Source of the DNA: Bog-473 sp963730785
GTDB lineage: Bacteria > Actinomycetota > Acidimicrobiia > Acidimicrobiales > RAAP-2
DNA length: 64,000 nucleotides
NCBI GenBank assembly: GCA_963730785.1
Contig: CAVSTF010000016.1
Location: forward strand, 62,001 to 126,000
Direction: 5' to 3'
Shown here: positions 7,765 through 17,453 of the stretch, one piece after another
How positions within the stretch are numbered: the stretch's first letter is position 1
How the letters are laid out: each line of letters opens with the position of its first letter
Position numbers and translations under genes: made by a program
Notes under the pieces: generated by a model
Seen by the model: only the letters and a program-made list of their open reading frames with translations
Databases searched by the model: none
What the model was told of the DNA's origin: nothing

Positions 7765-8989
7765 TCAGACTCCCGTGTCCCGGGGTAGCCCGAGCACCTT
7801 CTCCGCCACGATGTTCCGCTGCACTTCCGCCGTGCCGCCGCCCACGGTCAGCGCCGGCGAGAACAAGAACCCCCTCGACCAGGTGGCATCGCCGCCCGGC
7901 GACCAGCCCCCGGGGGTCAGACCGCCCAGCGGACCAGTGCCCGCCAGCATGGCGAACGGTCCCGCCATGTCCCGGGCCAACCCCATGATGTGCTGTCCGT
8001 GCTCATCAGCGATGGCCTTGCGCACGGACGCTTCCGCCCCGGGGGCCTTGCCGGCCAGCACGGCGGAGACCATGCGGAGTCGGAGGACCCGCAAGGATCT
8101 GGCCCTCCATCCAGACCGAGACCAGGCGGTCCCGCAGGTCAGGCGACAGGACCGGGGAGTTGGAGTCGGCGTCGGCGTCACGGACCAGGGCGACGAGGTC
8201 GTCGACGGTCGGGCCCATCCCCCACAGCGCACCCTCGCCCGAGAGCGAGACCCGCTCGTTCCCGAGGGTGACTTTGGCCAGTTCCCAACCGTTGTGCTCC
8301 GCCCCGACGAGGTGGTCCGACGGGATGCGGACATTGTCGAAGAAGACCTCGTTGAAGGCGTGCTCGCCGGTCATATCGATGAGGGGGCGGATGTCGATGC
8401 CAGGCGCATCCATGGGGCACACGAAGTAGGAGATGCCGTGGTGCTTGGTGGCCGCCGGATCGGTGCGAGCCAGCAAGATCCCCCACTTGGCGATGTGCGC
8501 GTAGCTGTTCCACACCTTCTGCCCGTTGATGACGTAGTCGTCGCCGTCGCGCACGGCCGTGGTGGTGAGGGCGGCGAGGTCGGAACCGGCGCCGGGCTCG
8601 GAGAAGAGCTGGCACCAGAAGTCCTCGCCCGAGAGCAGCGACCACAACCAGCGTTCCTTCTGCTCATCGGTGCCGGCGTACATCAGGGTCGGCCCGGCCC
8701 AGCCGATGCCGATCGGGTTGATGGGCCGCCGCACGCCGGCCGCCCGCAACTCCTCGTCGATCATGAGCTGGGTCAGCGGGTCGGCGTCGAGGCCGAAGGG
8801 AGGGGCCCAGTGCGGGACGACGTAGCCCGCCTCGGCCAGCTGACGGCCCGATGGATTCGGGTGGGCCGACAGCCATTCCCTGACCCGAAGGCGGCGGGGA
8901 TCATCTTCTCCGGGCAGGCCCAGTTCCACTCGCAACTCCTGAACTTCTCGTTGGTGAAAGGGGGAGCGTAGGCTGCCTCCCTTGCTCAC
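7765..8989 (-). CDS. Acyl-CoA dehydrogenase, one frameshift
   Basis: About 405 residues when repaired. Motifs: LFSEPGAGSDLAAL, YVINGQKVWNSYAH (FAD/substrate loop), ARTDPAATKHHGISYFVC, NEVFFDNVRIPSDHLVG, and C-terminal GGGTAEVQRNIVAEKVLGLPR. Near 8089 the coding strand reads CAGATCCTTGCGG; dropping one T joins GQIL to RVLRLRMVSAVLAGKAPG, the expected helix, so this is one extra base. The proposed start is GTG 8989, and a GTG at 8929 is possible. It is divergent from the acyl-CoA synthetase at 9056 with 66 bases between, suggesting shared control. It probably handles branched or steroid-type acyl chains, but the sequence does not prove it. Confidence 0.82.
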
Positions 8990-9055
8990 TGCAGGGGCGG
9001 GGCTGAGTCGGGCCCGCCCGGTGCACGCAGGTGGGGCGGATGGGGAGGAGCAGTC

Positions 9056-10688
9056 ATGACGAACTGGAACTACGCGGATGTGTGGGAAACGGTGGCCGAC
9101 GTCCAGCCCGACGCCATCGCGGTCACGCAGGGCAGCCGCCACGTCGACCTGGGCCGAGTTCGACCAGGGTGCCGACGGGCTGGCCCAGCACCTGCTCGAC
9201 CTGGGCGTGGTCCAGCAGGACAAGGTGGCCGTCTACCTCTACAACTGCCCCGAGTACCTGCAGACGCCTCTACGCCTCGGCCAAGATCGGGCTGGTCCCG
9301 GTCAACACCAACTACCGCTACGGCGACGACGAGCTGAGCTACCTGTGGGACAACGCCGACGCGGTGGCGGTCGTCTTCCACGGCGCCTTCGCCGACCGGA
9401 TCGAGCGCATCCTCGACCGGGTGCCCGACGTGCGGGGCTGGATATGGGTTGACGACGGTTCCGGACCCGTGCCCCGACTGGGCCACGCCGTACGACGAGG
9501 CGGCCAAGTCGGCGATCGGGCGGACGGCGGCCCCGTGGGGCCGCAGCGGCGACGACCTCTTCATGCTCTACACCGGCGGCACCACCGGCATGCCCAAGGG
9601 CGTGATGTGGCGCCAGGACGACCTGTTCGCCCGCCTCATCGTCAGCGGCGTGCGCCACTACAACGTCGAGGGCACGCTGGACGACATCCGGGCCACGCTC
9701 GAACGCCAACCCCGGCGGCGTCACCCTCATGCCGGCCTGCCCGCTCATGCACGGCACCGGCGGCTTCACGGCCAACACCACGCTGGCCGAGGGGGGCCGG
9801 GTGTGCCTGCTCGAGAGCCGCAAGTTCGATCCGGTCGAACTGCTCGACACGGTCGAGCGGGAGAAGGTCAACGGCCTCGTCATCGTGGGCGACCCCTTCT
9901 CCCGCCCGCTGATTGAGGCGCTCAACGCGCAGCCGGGCCACTGGGACCTGAGCTCGCTCATGATGGTGATCTCGTCGGGGGCCATGTGGAGCGAGTCGAT
10001 CAAGCAGGAGTTGCTGAGCCACCATGCCGGCATGCTGCTGGTCGACGCCTTCAGCTCCTCGGAGGCGCTCGGCATGGGCGTGTCCGTGAGCGGGGCCGGG
10101 GCCGCCGTCGAGACGGCCAAGTTCACGCTCGGACCCGATGTGAAAGTCCTCACCGAGGACGGCCGCCAGGTCGAACCCGGATCAGAAGAGATCGGTGTCC
10201 TCGCCCTCGGCGGGCGCAACCCGCTGGGCTATTACAAGGACGAGGAGAAGTCGGACCGCACGTTCAAGGTGATTGACGGCGTGCGCTACTCGGTGCCGGG
10301 CGACTTCGCCCAGGTGGCGGCCGACGGCACCATCCATCTGCTCGGGCGGGGCTCGGTGTGCATCAACTCGGGCGGCGAGAAGATCTTCCCCGAGGAGGTC
10401 GAAGAGGCCCTCAAGACGCACGACGCCGTGGGCGATGCCGTGGTCGTGGGCATTCCGCACGCGACGTATGGGGAGCAGATCGTGGCGGTGATCGAGCTGG
10501 CGCACGGTGCTCCGGGGGCGCCCGCCGAGGCCGAGCTGATCGACCATGTGAAGGACCGGCTGGCCAGCTACAAGGCGCCCCGCCGGGTGCGCACGGTCGA
10601 GACCATCGGCCGGGCCCCCAACGGCAAGGTCGACTACAAGCGGCACAAGGAAGAGTCGATCGCGGAGCTGGAGCCGGCGGCGGGCTAG
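9056..10688 (+). CDS. Acyl-CoA synthetase (FadD type), four frameshifts
   Basis: ATP-dependent acyl-CoA ligase, about 542 residues when repaired. ATG 9056 follows GGGGAGGAG. Visible in three frames: NTNYRYGDDELSYLW, the AMP-binding P-loop FMLYTGGTTGMPKGVMWR, LMPACPLMHGTGGF, SSEALGMGVS, GYYKDEEKSDRTF, VPGDFAQV, GRGSVCINSGGEKIFPEEVE, and the catalytic-lysine region GRAPNGKVDYK. Single extra bases near 9152, 9265, 9470 and 9705 break the frame; removing one base at each restores a continuous protein with no stop codons. It belongs to the same branch as FadD3/FadD19-like steroid acid ligases. Divergent neighbour is an acyl-CoA dehydrogenase. Confidence 0.85.
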
Positions 10689-10721
10689 GGCTGGCGTTGG
10701 CGCAGCTGAAAAGCTGGGCGG

Positions 10722-11356
10722 ATGTACACCGCCCCGGTTGACGCCTCCATTGGTGAGGCGGAGTGGCGTCCCTTCGTCGAGGCCAACTCGTTCGGTCATC
10801 TGGTGGCCGCCGGCCGGGGGCGTGAGGTGCCCGTGGTGGTGCCGACGCAGTTCCTGCTGCGGCGACGACGTGGTGTGGCTGCACCTGGTGCGGGTCAATC
10901 CGATGTTCGAGGCGCTGGCCGAGAATCCCCGGGTGGTGCTGAGCGTGGCCGGGGACTGGGCCTACATCCCGTCGGACTGGAAGGCCATCGGCGACGAGGA
11001 TCCGTCACTGGGCATTCCGACCACGTACTACGGCGCCGTGCAGCTGACCGGGACGGCGACTGTGCACGCCGAGCGGGAGGCGCCGGGCAGCGTGTCGGGG
11101 ATTCTGCGCCGCCAGCTGCGTGCGTTGCAGCCCGAGGTGCCGGTGGCCGATCCGGCCGAGGCGCACGGGCCGAAGCTCAATGCGATCTTGGGCATCAGCA
11201 TTGCAGGTGGAGTCGGTGCAGGCCAAGTTCAAGTACGGCGGCAACGTCGATCCGGCGCACCGGCTGGCCGTGGCGGCCCGGCTGGAACAGCGAGCCGGCC
11301 CGGGTGATGCGGGTGCCGCCGCCCAGGTGCATCGGCGGCTGGAGGTGGGGAGCTAG
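10722..11356 (+). CDS. PaiB-like FMN-binding (split-barrel) protein, two frameshifts
   Basis: About 210 residues when repaired. Begins MYTAPVDASIGEAEW, then FGHLVAAG, HLVRVNPMFEAL, VVLSVAGDWAYIPSDWK and PTTYYGAVQLTGTA, the order seen in the PaiB / FMN-binding negative regulator family, a pyridoxamine-phosphate-oxidase-like split barrel. The C-terminal helix NVDPAHRLAVAARLEQR fits the usual tail. Extra bases near 10860 and 11205 shift the frame. It starts 33 bases after the acyl-CoA synthetase stop and may be co-transcribed. The ligand is unknown; bacterial PaiB homologues bind FMN or haem and are often mis-named regulators. Confidence 0.7.
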
Positions 11357-11817
11357 GGCGTGCAAAGGTGGTCGAGTCGCTCCAATGTCTCCGCCATACC
11401 AACGAGCCACGCATTGCCGTTGTCCACGGCATCACGGACAGTCTGAGGAGAATCCGTGCAGTCGTAGGTTTCAGTCACCACCGTGGCGTTCGGACCACTT
11501 GGAGCGAGGTCGAACCTCCAACGCGATCCATTCCTGTCGAGTTCGGGGTTTCCGGGCTCCCAGGCGATGCACCGGTCCGCTTCGAACACCACAATGCGGT
11601 TATGCATTTCGTAGTCCCCCATGGCTTCGAAGTACATCTTCGTGACGAACACGTCGCCAATGCCGGTGATGACCTTGTTGCTCGCACCGGGTCGCAGCAT
11701 CTCCGAGCCATCGAACTCGGGGTGCCGGTCGGGGTCGGCCAGCAGCTCGAAGATGTCGGCAGCCGGCGCCTCGATTCGTCGGGATACCGACACGGGCTTG
11801 CATTCGTCGTTTCCCAT
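11353..11817 (-). CDS. SRPBCC (START/polyketide-cyclase fold) protein
   Basis: 154 residues from an ATG with AGGGAGA six bases upstream. The opening VSVSRRIEAPAADIFELLAD followed by RHPEFDGSEML is the typical first strand and helices of the SRPBCC hydrophobic-ligand fold. RWRFDLAPSGPNATVVTETYDC and the C-terminal helix LVGMAETLERLDHL complete it. Such proteins bind or modify lipophilic ligands; the ligand here is unknown. It converges on and overlaps the PaiB-like gene by four bases. A second SRPBCC gene lies at 12.9 kb. Confidence 0.8.
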   Translation of the reverse strand: MGNDECKPVSVSRRIEAPAADIFELLADPDRHPEFDGSEMLRPGASNKVITGIGDVFVTKMYFEAMGDYEMHNRIVVFEADRCIAWEPGNPELDRNGSRWRFDLAPSGPNATVVTETYDCTDSPQTVRDAVDNGNAWLVGMAETLERLDHLCTP

Positions 11818-11865
11818 GGTGACTCTCCCTTGACCGGTCCTGCCTCGGGGTTCGTGGTCAGGAAT

Positions 11866-12774
11866 CTAGTGCCGGGATGGTTCGGATCGTTCTTTCAGCA
11901 TCCGCTGGCGGTCCTCGGCGCCGAGACAAGCGGGTTCCGTCGAGTTCACGAAGTCGACCAGAGCAGTGACGAACTGTTCCGGTGCCTCGATCTGAGGAAA
12001 GTGGCCAACACCTTCAATGATCACTAGTCGGCTGCCCGGAATGGCTTGGTGTGCGGCATGCGCATGGTCCACGGGAATGATGTCGTCCCGGTCCCCCCAA
12101 ATAATCAAGGTCGGCATCGAAGCGGCCAGGTAAAGGCGATCCATCGCACTCACCGTCTGTCCGCCGGGGTCAATGACGGATCGAAGGGTGCGGGCGAACG
12201 ATTGACGGTTCTCCGCCTCGGCCAGCGACGCATAGGCGCTCCACATTTCGGTGAACCGACCAAGGCGAATGCCGCGGTCATTGATCGACCGCAACAGGCT
12301 GTCTCCCCAGTCGCGAACGAACCCGGGAAAGATCACGGGCATCAAGTACTCACTCCCGGGCCACGTCATGAATCGAAGCATCCAGTTCACTTCTCGCCCA
12401 AGACCACCACTATCGACGAGCACGAGACGATCGCAAAGCTCAGGGTGCTGGTAGGCGAGCTGCATGGCCACCCCGCCGCCAAACGACTGGCCGACTATTG
12501 ATGCCTTGTCGATATCGAGGCATTCAAGAAGATCACGGATCCCACTGGCGAACGCACCCAGCGAGTAGTCCCCCACCGGCTTTTCGGACAGACCGTGACC
12601 GATGAGATCCGGCGCCACCACGGTGAAGCGACTCGTGAGGAGGGGGATCACGTCCCGCCAAGTCCGAGAACTGCCAGCGATGCCATGGAGAAGGAGGAGC
12701 ACGGGCCCACTCCCTTCCATCTGGTACGCCACATCGTGACCGTGGATCGAGACGTGCTGGATTTGGCCTTCCAT
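11866..12774 (-). CDS. Alpha/beta hydrolase
   Basis: 302 residues from ATG 12774, chosen because it gives MEGQIQHVSIHGHDVAYQ, a standard first strand; the frame is open further upstream only from a TTG at 12846. Oxyanion region LLLHGIAGSSRTW, nucleophile elbow GQSFGGG (Ser), acid in WGDRDDIIP (Asp), and catalytic His in EGVGHFPQIE. A cap domain lies between. The fold and motifs resemble MhpC/BphD-type C-C hydrolases and epoxide hydrolases, but the substrate cannot be assigned. Same strand as both flanking SRPBCC genes. Confidence 0.85.
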   Translation of the reverse strand: MEGQIQHVSIHGHDVAYQMEGSGPVLLLLHGIAGSSRTWRDVIPLLTSRFTVVAPDLIGHGLSEKPVGDYSLGAFASGIRDLLECLDIDKASIVGQSFGGGVAMQLAYQHPELCDRLVLVDSGGLGREVNWMLRFMTWPGSEYLMPVIFPGFVRDWGDSLLRSINDRGIRLGRFTEMWSAYASLAEAENRQSFARTLRSVIDPGGQTVSAMDRLYLAASMPTLIIWGDRDDIIPVDHAHAAHQAIPGSRLVIIEGVGHFPQIEAPEQFVTALVDFVNSTEPACLGAEDRQRMLKERSEPSRH

Positions 12775-12878
12775 GGGGACATCATCTCCCAGCGGGGCGA
12801 GAGGTCGTACCAACGTCACACGTTGTTCTCGAAGCGTCGACTTCAACCCCGGTGTGCCGACTCGAGGGCCGATGGGTC

Positions 12879-13343
12879 CTACGAGGGAGTGAGTGACTCC
12901 GCTGCGGTGGCGATGTTGGCCAGCGTCGCTTCCATTTCCGTCTTGGCATGGTCACCGCTGTGATCGCCCATGGGGCGGGCGACGACTTTCATCCAGCCGC
13001 TTCGGTGGTCGTCCCAGGACTCGGTGACCAGGCAGCCGCCCGCCGTCTCGGCAATGTCGTAGCGCCAGTGCGACACCGGCATACCCATTTTCGACACGGC
13101 GATTTCGAAGACCTTGGCCGGCTCGCACTCGACCACGGTGACCTTGGTGGACCAACGAACCAACCCGTTCTTGTTCTTGCCGGCGAACACCGCACCGGTG
13201 GCCGGACCGGTGGCCCCCTGCTTCCAGGCGCCACCCTGGTTCTCGGGTGACCACTCCCCCATGCGGGGCAGGTTGGACACCAGTTCCCACACCTTTTGGG
13301 CGGGGGCGGCGATCTCTCGGGATACGGCAGTGGGATAGGCCAT
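12879..13343 (-). CDS. SRPBCC family protein
   Basis: 154 residues from ATG 13343 (MAYPTAVSREIAAPAQ). KVWELVSNLPRMGEWSPENQG is the classic N-terminal segment of small actinobacterial polyketide-cyclase-like proteins. VRWSTKVTVVECEPAKVFEI, RYDIAETAGGCLVTESW and the C-terminal helix METAL-like segment TEMEATLANIATAAE follow. The longer frame upstream overlaps the divergent aldolase gene and is not used. Binds a hydrophobic ligand by family; role unknown. Confidence 0.82.
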   Translation of the reverse strand: MAYPTAVSREIAAPAQKVWELVSNLPRMGEWSPENQGGAWKQGATGPATGAVFAGKNKNGLVRWSTKVTVVECEPAKVFEIAVSKMGMPVSHWRYDIAETAGGCLVTESWDDHRSGWMKVVARPMGDHSGDHAKTEMEATLANIATAAESLTPS

Positions 13344-13365
13344 GGCAGGAAGATAGTTTGTGCCC

Positions 13366-14167
13366 ATGACCACCGCACCCGCCCGCACGCTCTTGGGGGG
13401 CCAAGAGGAACTGATGGACATGGTCCCCCCCACCTTCGCCACCGTCGAAGAGGAGCGCCTGCACCGAAAGCAGCGCCTGGCCGGCGCCCTGCGGCTCTTC
13501 GGGCGATTCGGGTTCGGGGAGGGCGTGGCGGGACATATCACTGCACGCGATCCCGAGCTGACCGATCACTTCTGGGTCAACCCGTTCGGCATGAGCTTTC
13601 GCCATGTGCGGGTATCGGACCTGATCCTGGTCAGCCACACGGGCGAAGTGGTGGAGGGCAACCGTCCGGTCAACCCGGCCGCCTTCGCCATCCACTCGGC
13701 CGTCCACGCCGCCCGGCCCGATGTGATCGCCGCCGCCCATGCCCACTCCGTGTACGGCAAGTCCTGGTCGTCCCTCGGTCGCCTGCTTGGATCCGATTAC
13801 CCAGGACGCCTGCGTCTTCTTCGAGGACCACACGGTCTGCGAAGAGGGTGGCGGGGCCATCGTCTTGGAGGAAGCGGCGGCCAAGGCGCTGGCCTCGGCG
13901 CTCGGACCGCACAAGGCGACCATCCACCGCAACCACGGCCTGTTCACGGTCGGCCAGACGGTCGACGAGGCGGCGTGGTGGTTCCTGACCATGGAGCGCT
14001 CCTGCCAGGCCCAGCTGTTGGCCGAAGCGGCCGGCACCCCGTTGCTGATCAACGACGAAGGGGCCCGCTACACCCGCGACCGCACCGCCTCGCCCTTGGC
14101 CGGGTGGTTCTCGTTCAAGCCGCTGTGGGACGAGATCGTGCGCAGCGACCCCGACCTGTTCGACTGA
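13366..14167 (+). CDS. Class II aldolase/adducin family protein, one frameshift
   Basis: About 267 residues when repaired. Starts at ATG 13366 (a GTG at 13360 is possible). Motifs: GFGEGVAGHITARDP, FWVNPFGMSF, AAHAHSVYGKSWS with two metal-binding His, and NHGLFTVGQTVDEA with the third His. It therefore carries the zinc site of class II aldolases. At about 13790 the sequence cttGgatcc has one extra G; removing it joins GRLL to DPITQDACVFFEDH. Related proteins cleave or decarboxylate small hydroxy-acids or aldol sugars, and many actinobacterial members have no known substrate. Divergent from the SRPBCC gene with 22 bases between starts. Confidence 0.8.
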
Positions 14168-14181
14168 CCCGCGGGTCACTC

Positions 14182-14916
14182 ATGGACGCCCTCTCGCCCC
14201 AGGATCCTTTGGCTGTCGCGGTGACGACCGCCATCCAATCCGGTGAAGTGGCCGCCCTTGAGGCCTTGCTGTCCGAACACGATGGCCTGGGATCGGTGGT
14301 CATCCGCAACAAGAAGGGCACCGAGCGCACGCTGCTGCACCTGGTCACCGATTGGCCCGGCTTCTTCCCAAGCGGACCTGAGATCACCGCCCTCCTCATC
14401 TCCGCCGGCGCCGACGTCAACGCCGTCATGGTGGGCGGCCGCTTTGCCGAGTCGCCCCTCCATTCGGCGGCCAGCAGCGATGACGCCGACGTGGCCGACG
14501 TGCTCATTGCCGGCGGGGCCGACCTCGCCTTGCCGGGCGGCTGCATCGGGACGCCCCTGGCCAACACGGTGGCCTTCGGGTGTTGGCACGTGGCCCGCCG
14601 TCTGGTGGCGGCCGGCGCACCGGTGGACGAGCTGTGGCAGGCGGCCGCGTTGGGTCTGGCTTCGCGCATCACCGACCTCCTGAACGCCGATCCGCCACCT
14701 TCGGCCACGGAGATCAACGAGTCCTTCTGGCAGGCCTGCCATGCCGGGCAACGACGGGCGGCCGAGGAACTCCTGGCGGCCGGGGCCGAGCTCAACTTCA
14801 CGCCGGACTACTCGGACGAGACGACCCCGTTGGGAGCGGCGCGCAGCCACGACAATCAGCGCGAGAACCTCATTGAGTGGCTGGAATCCCTTGGCGCCAA
14901 GGCGGAGCCGGCGTGA
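14182..14916 (+). CDS. Ankyrin-repeat protein
   Basis: 244 residues with four to five ankyrin units: TLLHLVTDWPG...EITALLISAGADVNAV, SPLHSAASSDDADVADVLIAGGADL, TPLANTVAFGCWHVARRLVAAGAPV, a divergent unit with SRITDLLNADPPP, and ACHAGQRRAAEELLAAGAELNF. This is a protein-interaction fold with no catalytic motif. It starts 14 bases after the aldolase stop, and its stop overlaps the next gene's GTG, so the three genes look like one operon. Confidence 0.85.
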   Translation: MDALSPQDPLAVAVTTAIQSGEVAALEALLSEHDGLGSVVIRNKKGTERTLLHLVTDWPGFFPSGPEITALLISAGADVNAVMVGGRFAESPLHSAASSDDADVADVLIAGGADLALPGGCIGTPLANTVAFGCWHVARRLVAAGAPVDELWQAAALGLASRITDLLNADPPPSATEINESFWQACHAGQRRAAEELLAAGAELNFTPDYSDETTPLGAARSHDNQRENLIEWLESLGAKAEPA

Positions 14917-15362
14917 CTGGGAGCTCTTCTGACATCGTCACCGCCTTTCTCGGCGCCATGCAGGACGGCGACCCCGACGCCGTGATCGACCTGGCCGCCG
15001 ACGACATCGTCTACAGCAACGTCTCGCTGCCGACGATCCGGGGCAAGGCCAAGTTCGCCCGGGCGGCCCGGGCCTACTTCCGCTACCACCTGACCTTCGA
15101 GGTGGCCGTGCATCGCATGGCCGAGAACGGCACCACCGTGCTGACCGAGCGCACCGATGCGCTCATCGCCGGACCGTTCCGCATGCAGTTCTGGGTCTGC
15201 GGCATCTTCGAGGTCCACCACGGTCACGTGACGCTGTGGCGGGACTACTTCGATTGGCGCAGCACCACACTGGCCATGTTGCGGGGTCTGGTCGCCATAG
15301 TGGTGCCGCCGTTGCGGACCACCCTGCCGGCCCCGGAGGTGCCCAGCCGCTGCGTGAACTAG
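14913..15362 (+). CDS. Limonene-1,2-epoxide hydrolase family (SnoaL-like) protein
   Basis: 149 residues starting at GTG 14913, which overlaps the ankyrin gene's TGA as GTGA. An NTF2/SnoaL-like cone fold is indicated by SSDIVTAFLGAMQDGDPDAV and DIVYSNVSLPTIRG. The Asp-Arg-Asp catalytic set of limonene-epoxide hydrolases is visible as ERTD (Arg, Asp) and LWRDYFD. In mycobacteria the related Rv2740 (EphG) accepts cholesterol epoxides, so a sterol or lipid epoxide substrate is possible but unproven. Translation is likely coupled to the upstream gene. Confidence 0.8.
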   Translation: MTGSSSDIVTAFLGAMQDGDPDAVIDLAADDIVYSNVSLPTIRGKAKFARAARAYFRYHLTFEVAVHRMAENGTTVLTERTDALIAGPFRMQFWVCGIFEVHHGHVTLWRDYFDWRSTTLAMLRGLVAIVVPPLRTTLPAPEVPSRCVN

Positions 15363-15409
15363 CTTCGACCACTCGGGCGGGATGAGGAGGGCGATGCGGA
15401 ACGCAGTTC

Positions 15410-16866
15410 ATGAGGGTGGCCGTGGCCTCGGCGCTGGTGGCCAGCATCGGGCTACTCGTCACCCCGACACTCGGCACAGCCGCAGCAGCCGCCACCGCCC
15501 CCATGACCACCTGCGCGCTGCCCGCCTCGGGCACCACTTTTGGTAAGGCCAGCCCGGCCCAGGAGGACCTCAACCCGGCGGCCGTCCAGGCCGCCATCCT
15601 CTACGCCAACACCCACCTGCGGGCCTCGGTGCAGATCTTCCGCAACAACTGCAAGGTGGCCCAGGGACTCCTCGACCCGGTCACCGACAACATCCCCTAC
15701 GAGATTTTCAGCTCCACCAAGAGCGTCATCTCCATCCTCGACCGGCATCGCGCTGGATCACCACAAGCTGGCCCTGAACGATCCCATCGGGAAGTACCTG
15801 CCCACCGGAGCGGGCTGGGGCGATGCCGCCCACCGGGCCATCACCATCCGTGACCTGCTGACCGAGACGGCCGGCCTGCGCGAGTCGATCCTGGCCGAGT
15901 TCGCCTCGGTCGGCACCGACCCGGATGTGGCCCAGGAGGCATTGGCCCAGCCGCTGATTTACCCGCCCGGGCACCACCTTCGAATACACCCAGCGCGTCC
16001 CCGACCTGCTGGCCTACGTGGTCCAACGAGCGCGTGGGCCAGGACCTGCAAGCCTTCGCCCAAACCAATCTCTTCGGCCGGATCGGCATTCCGGCCGACA
16101 GTTACATTTGGCTGCGAGACCGCTCCGGCAACACTTACGGCTACGCCAACCTCTTCATCCCTCCCATCCAGTTCGCCAAACTCGGGCTGCTGATGCAGAA
16201 CAACGGGAACTGGAACGGTCGCCAGATTCTCTCGACCACTTACATCAGCCAACTGCGCCAACCCACCACGACCAACGGCTGTTATGGCTTCTTGTTCTGG
16301 GTCAACGGCGGCACGACCTGCACCAGTGCCAACATCCCGGCCGCCCAAGTGGTGGACAACGAAATGATCCCGAGCCGCTCCCGCCGATCTCTTCGCCATG
16401 GTCGGTGCCCTGCAACAGAACAACTTCATGATCCCGAGCCTGCACCTGACCGTCACCTGGACCGGCGCCCTGGGCGACACCACCCCCAACCTGGCCGGGC
16501 TCCTGAGCGCATCGGGCGGCGCCTCCGACCTCTATTACAATTTCTTCCGGATTCTCGATGAGCGGCGTCGAGGACCACCACATGGCCGACCCGGGCCCCT
16601 ATGTGTCGCCACCGGAAGACTTCGACCTGAACCCGGACAACTTCATCGATCCCGAGTGTCCTCTTGACCGACCTGGTCACCAATCCCGACTGCAATGTCC
16701 TCTATTGCGACGGCACCGTGCCCACCATCGGCCTTCAAGGAGAACGGCAAGGCCGCCGCCGCCTACCTGCAGGGACTGCTCACCCTGCCGAGCTACTCCG
16801 CCCGAACCGCCGCCTGCTCCACCTGGGCCCGAGCCGCATCGACGAAATCAGGGTGCGCGCCGCTAA
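15410..16866 (+). CDS. Exported serine hydrolase (beta-lactamase / penicillin-binding fold), many frameshifts
   Basis: Begins MRVAVASALVASIGLLV, a signal peptide ending near GTAAAAA. The SxxK nucleophile motif is IFSSTKSV; then IALDHHKLALNDPIGKYLP, ITIRDLLTETAGL, and FGRIGIPADSYIW, the order of class C beta-lactamase-like hydrolases. Single extra bases near 15743, 15970, 16030, 16377, 16553, 16660 and 16733 break the frame; between breaks the coding sequence is clean. The C-terminal end is uncertain: I extend to the TAA at 16864, but the last frame could also end elsewhere and overlaps the opposing membrane protein gene. Probably a secreted esterase or peptidase. Confidence 0.65.
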
Positions 16867-17350
16867 TGGTGAGCCAGCGCCGGGTCCCATCCAACATGAT
16901 CCCGACCCGGGCATACGACAAGCGGCGCGACGCCATCAACAGCATCCAGAGGCCGACCAGACTGAAGACACCAGCGACCACCGCCAGCGCCTCGGCGCCG
17001 GGATTGCGGAAGGCCAACAGCACGATGGCCAGGAAACTCAGGAATCCGGTGACCGCGACCCATGTGCGCAACATGCGCCGGGCGTAGACCAGGCGCCCAT
17101 AGGACGACGCCGAGAACGGCAACCGCACCCCCAGCCGATCGGCCGGCGAACGCACCAGCGCGGCAAGCAGGAGACCGAGCCAGCCCAAGGGGCCGAAGAG
17201 AATGAGGAGCCAGGCCACACCGAGGCCGGCTCCACTGCCCACGTTGCGATTCACCAGCAAGGTGCTCTCGGTCGGGACGCCTTCTTTGACGCATATCGCC
17301 GGCAACGTGCCCCGCACCGCATCGTCCGCAGACACGACGACGTCAGCCAC
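16793..17350 (-). CDS. Membrane protein with N-terminal cytosolic segment
   Basis: 185 residues from GTG 17350, which has GAGAGGGG six bases upstream; the frame is open farther upstream but that part overlaps the divergent ligand-gene promoter. A short soluble stretch with LPAICVKEGVPTES is followed by two close hydrophobic segments (LGVAWLLILFGPLGWLGLLL at about 60-80, and WVAVTGFLSFLAIVLLAF) and a third (VVAGVFSLVGLWMLLMA). The tail GTRRWLTISGAHPDFVDA is the pattern of a family of small actinobacterial membrane proteins of unknown function. Convergent with the serine hydrolase. Confidence 0.6.
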   Translation of the reverse strand: MADVVVSADDAVRGTLPAICVKEGVPTESTLLVNRNVGSGAGLGVAWLLILFGPLGWLGLLLAALVRSPADRLGVRLPFSASSYGRLVYARRMLRTWVAVTGFLSFLAIVLLAFRNPGAEALAVVAGVFSLVGLWMLLMASRRLSYARVGIMLDGTRRWLTISGAHPDFVDAARAQVEQAAVRAE

Positions 17351-17428
17351 CTCGACCCCTCTCGCGACCCGACAACTCCTGGTCGGACGCCCAAAGCGTA
17401 CGCCCCTCGAACCGATTGCTCCCCCAAC

Positions 17429-17442
17429 AAGAACGTGTTCTA
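17429..17442. promoter_or_regulatory. KstR-like operator
   Basis: Reads A-AG-AAC-GT-GTT-CT-A, matching the mycobacterial KstR consensus TnnAACnnGTTnnA in all but the first base. It lies 11 bases upstream of the FadD19-like start and within the divergent promoter of the membrane protein gene. Prediction only. Confidence 0.6.
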
Positions 17443-17453
17443 ATCTGCGCCTC

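Noticed and set aside
9152..9710. Programmed frameshifting in the acyl-CoA synthetase
   Set aside because: Four shifts in one gene without slippery sequences, and the same kind of break in unrelated genes, argue for sequence errors.
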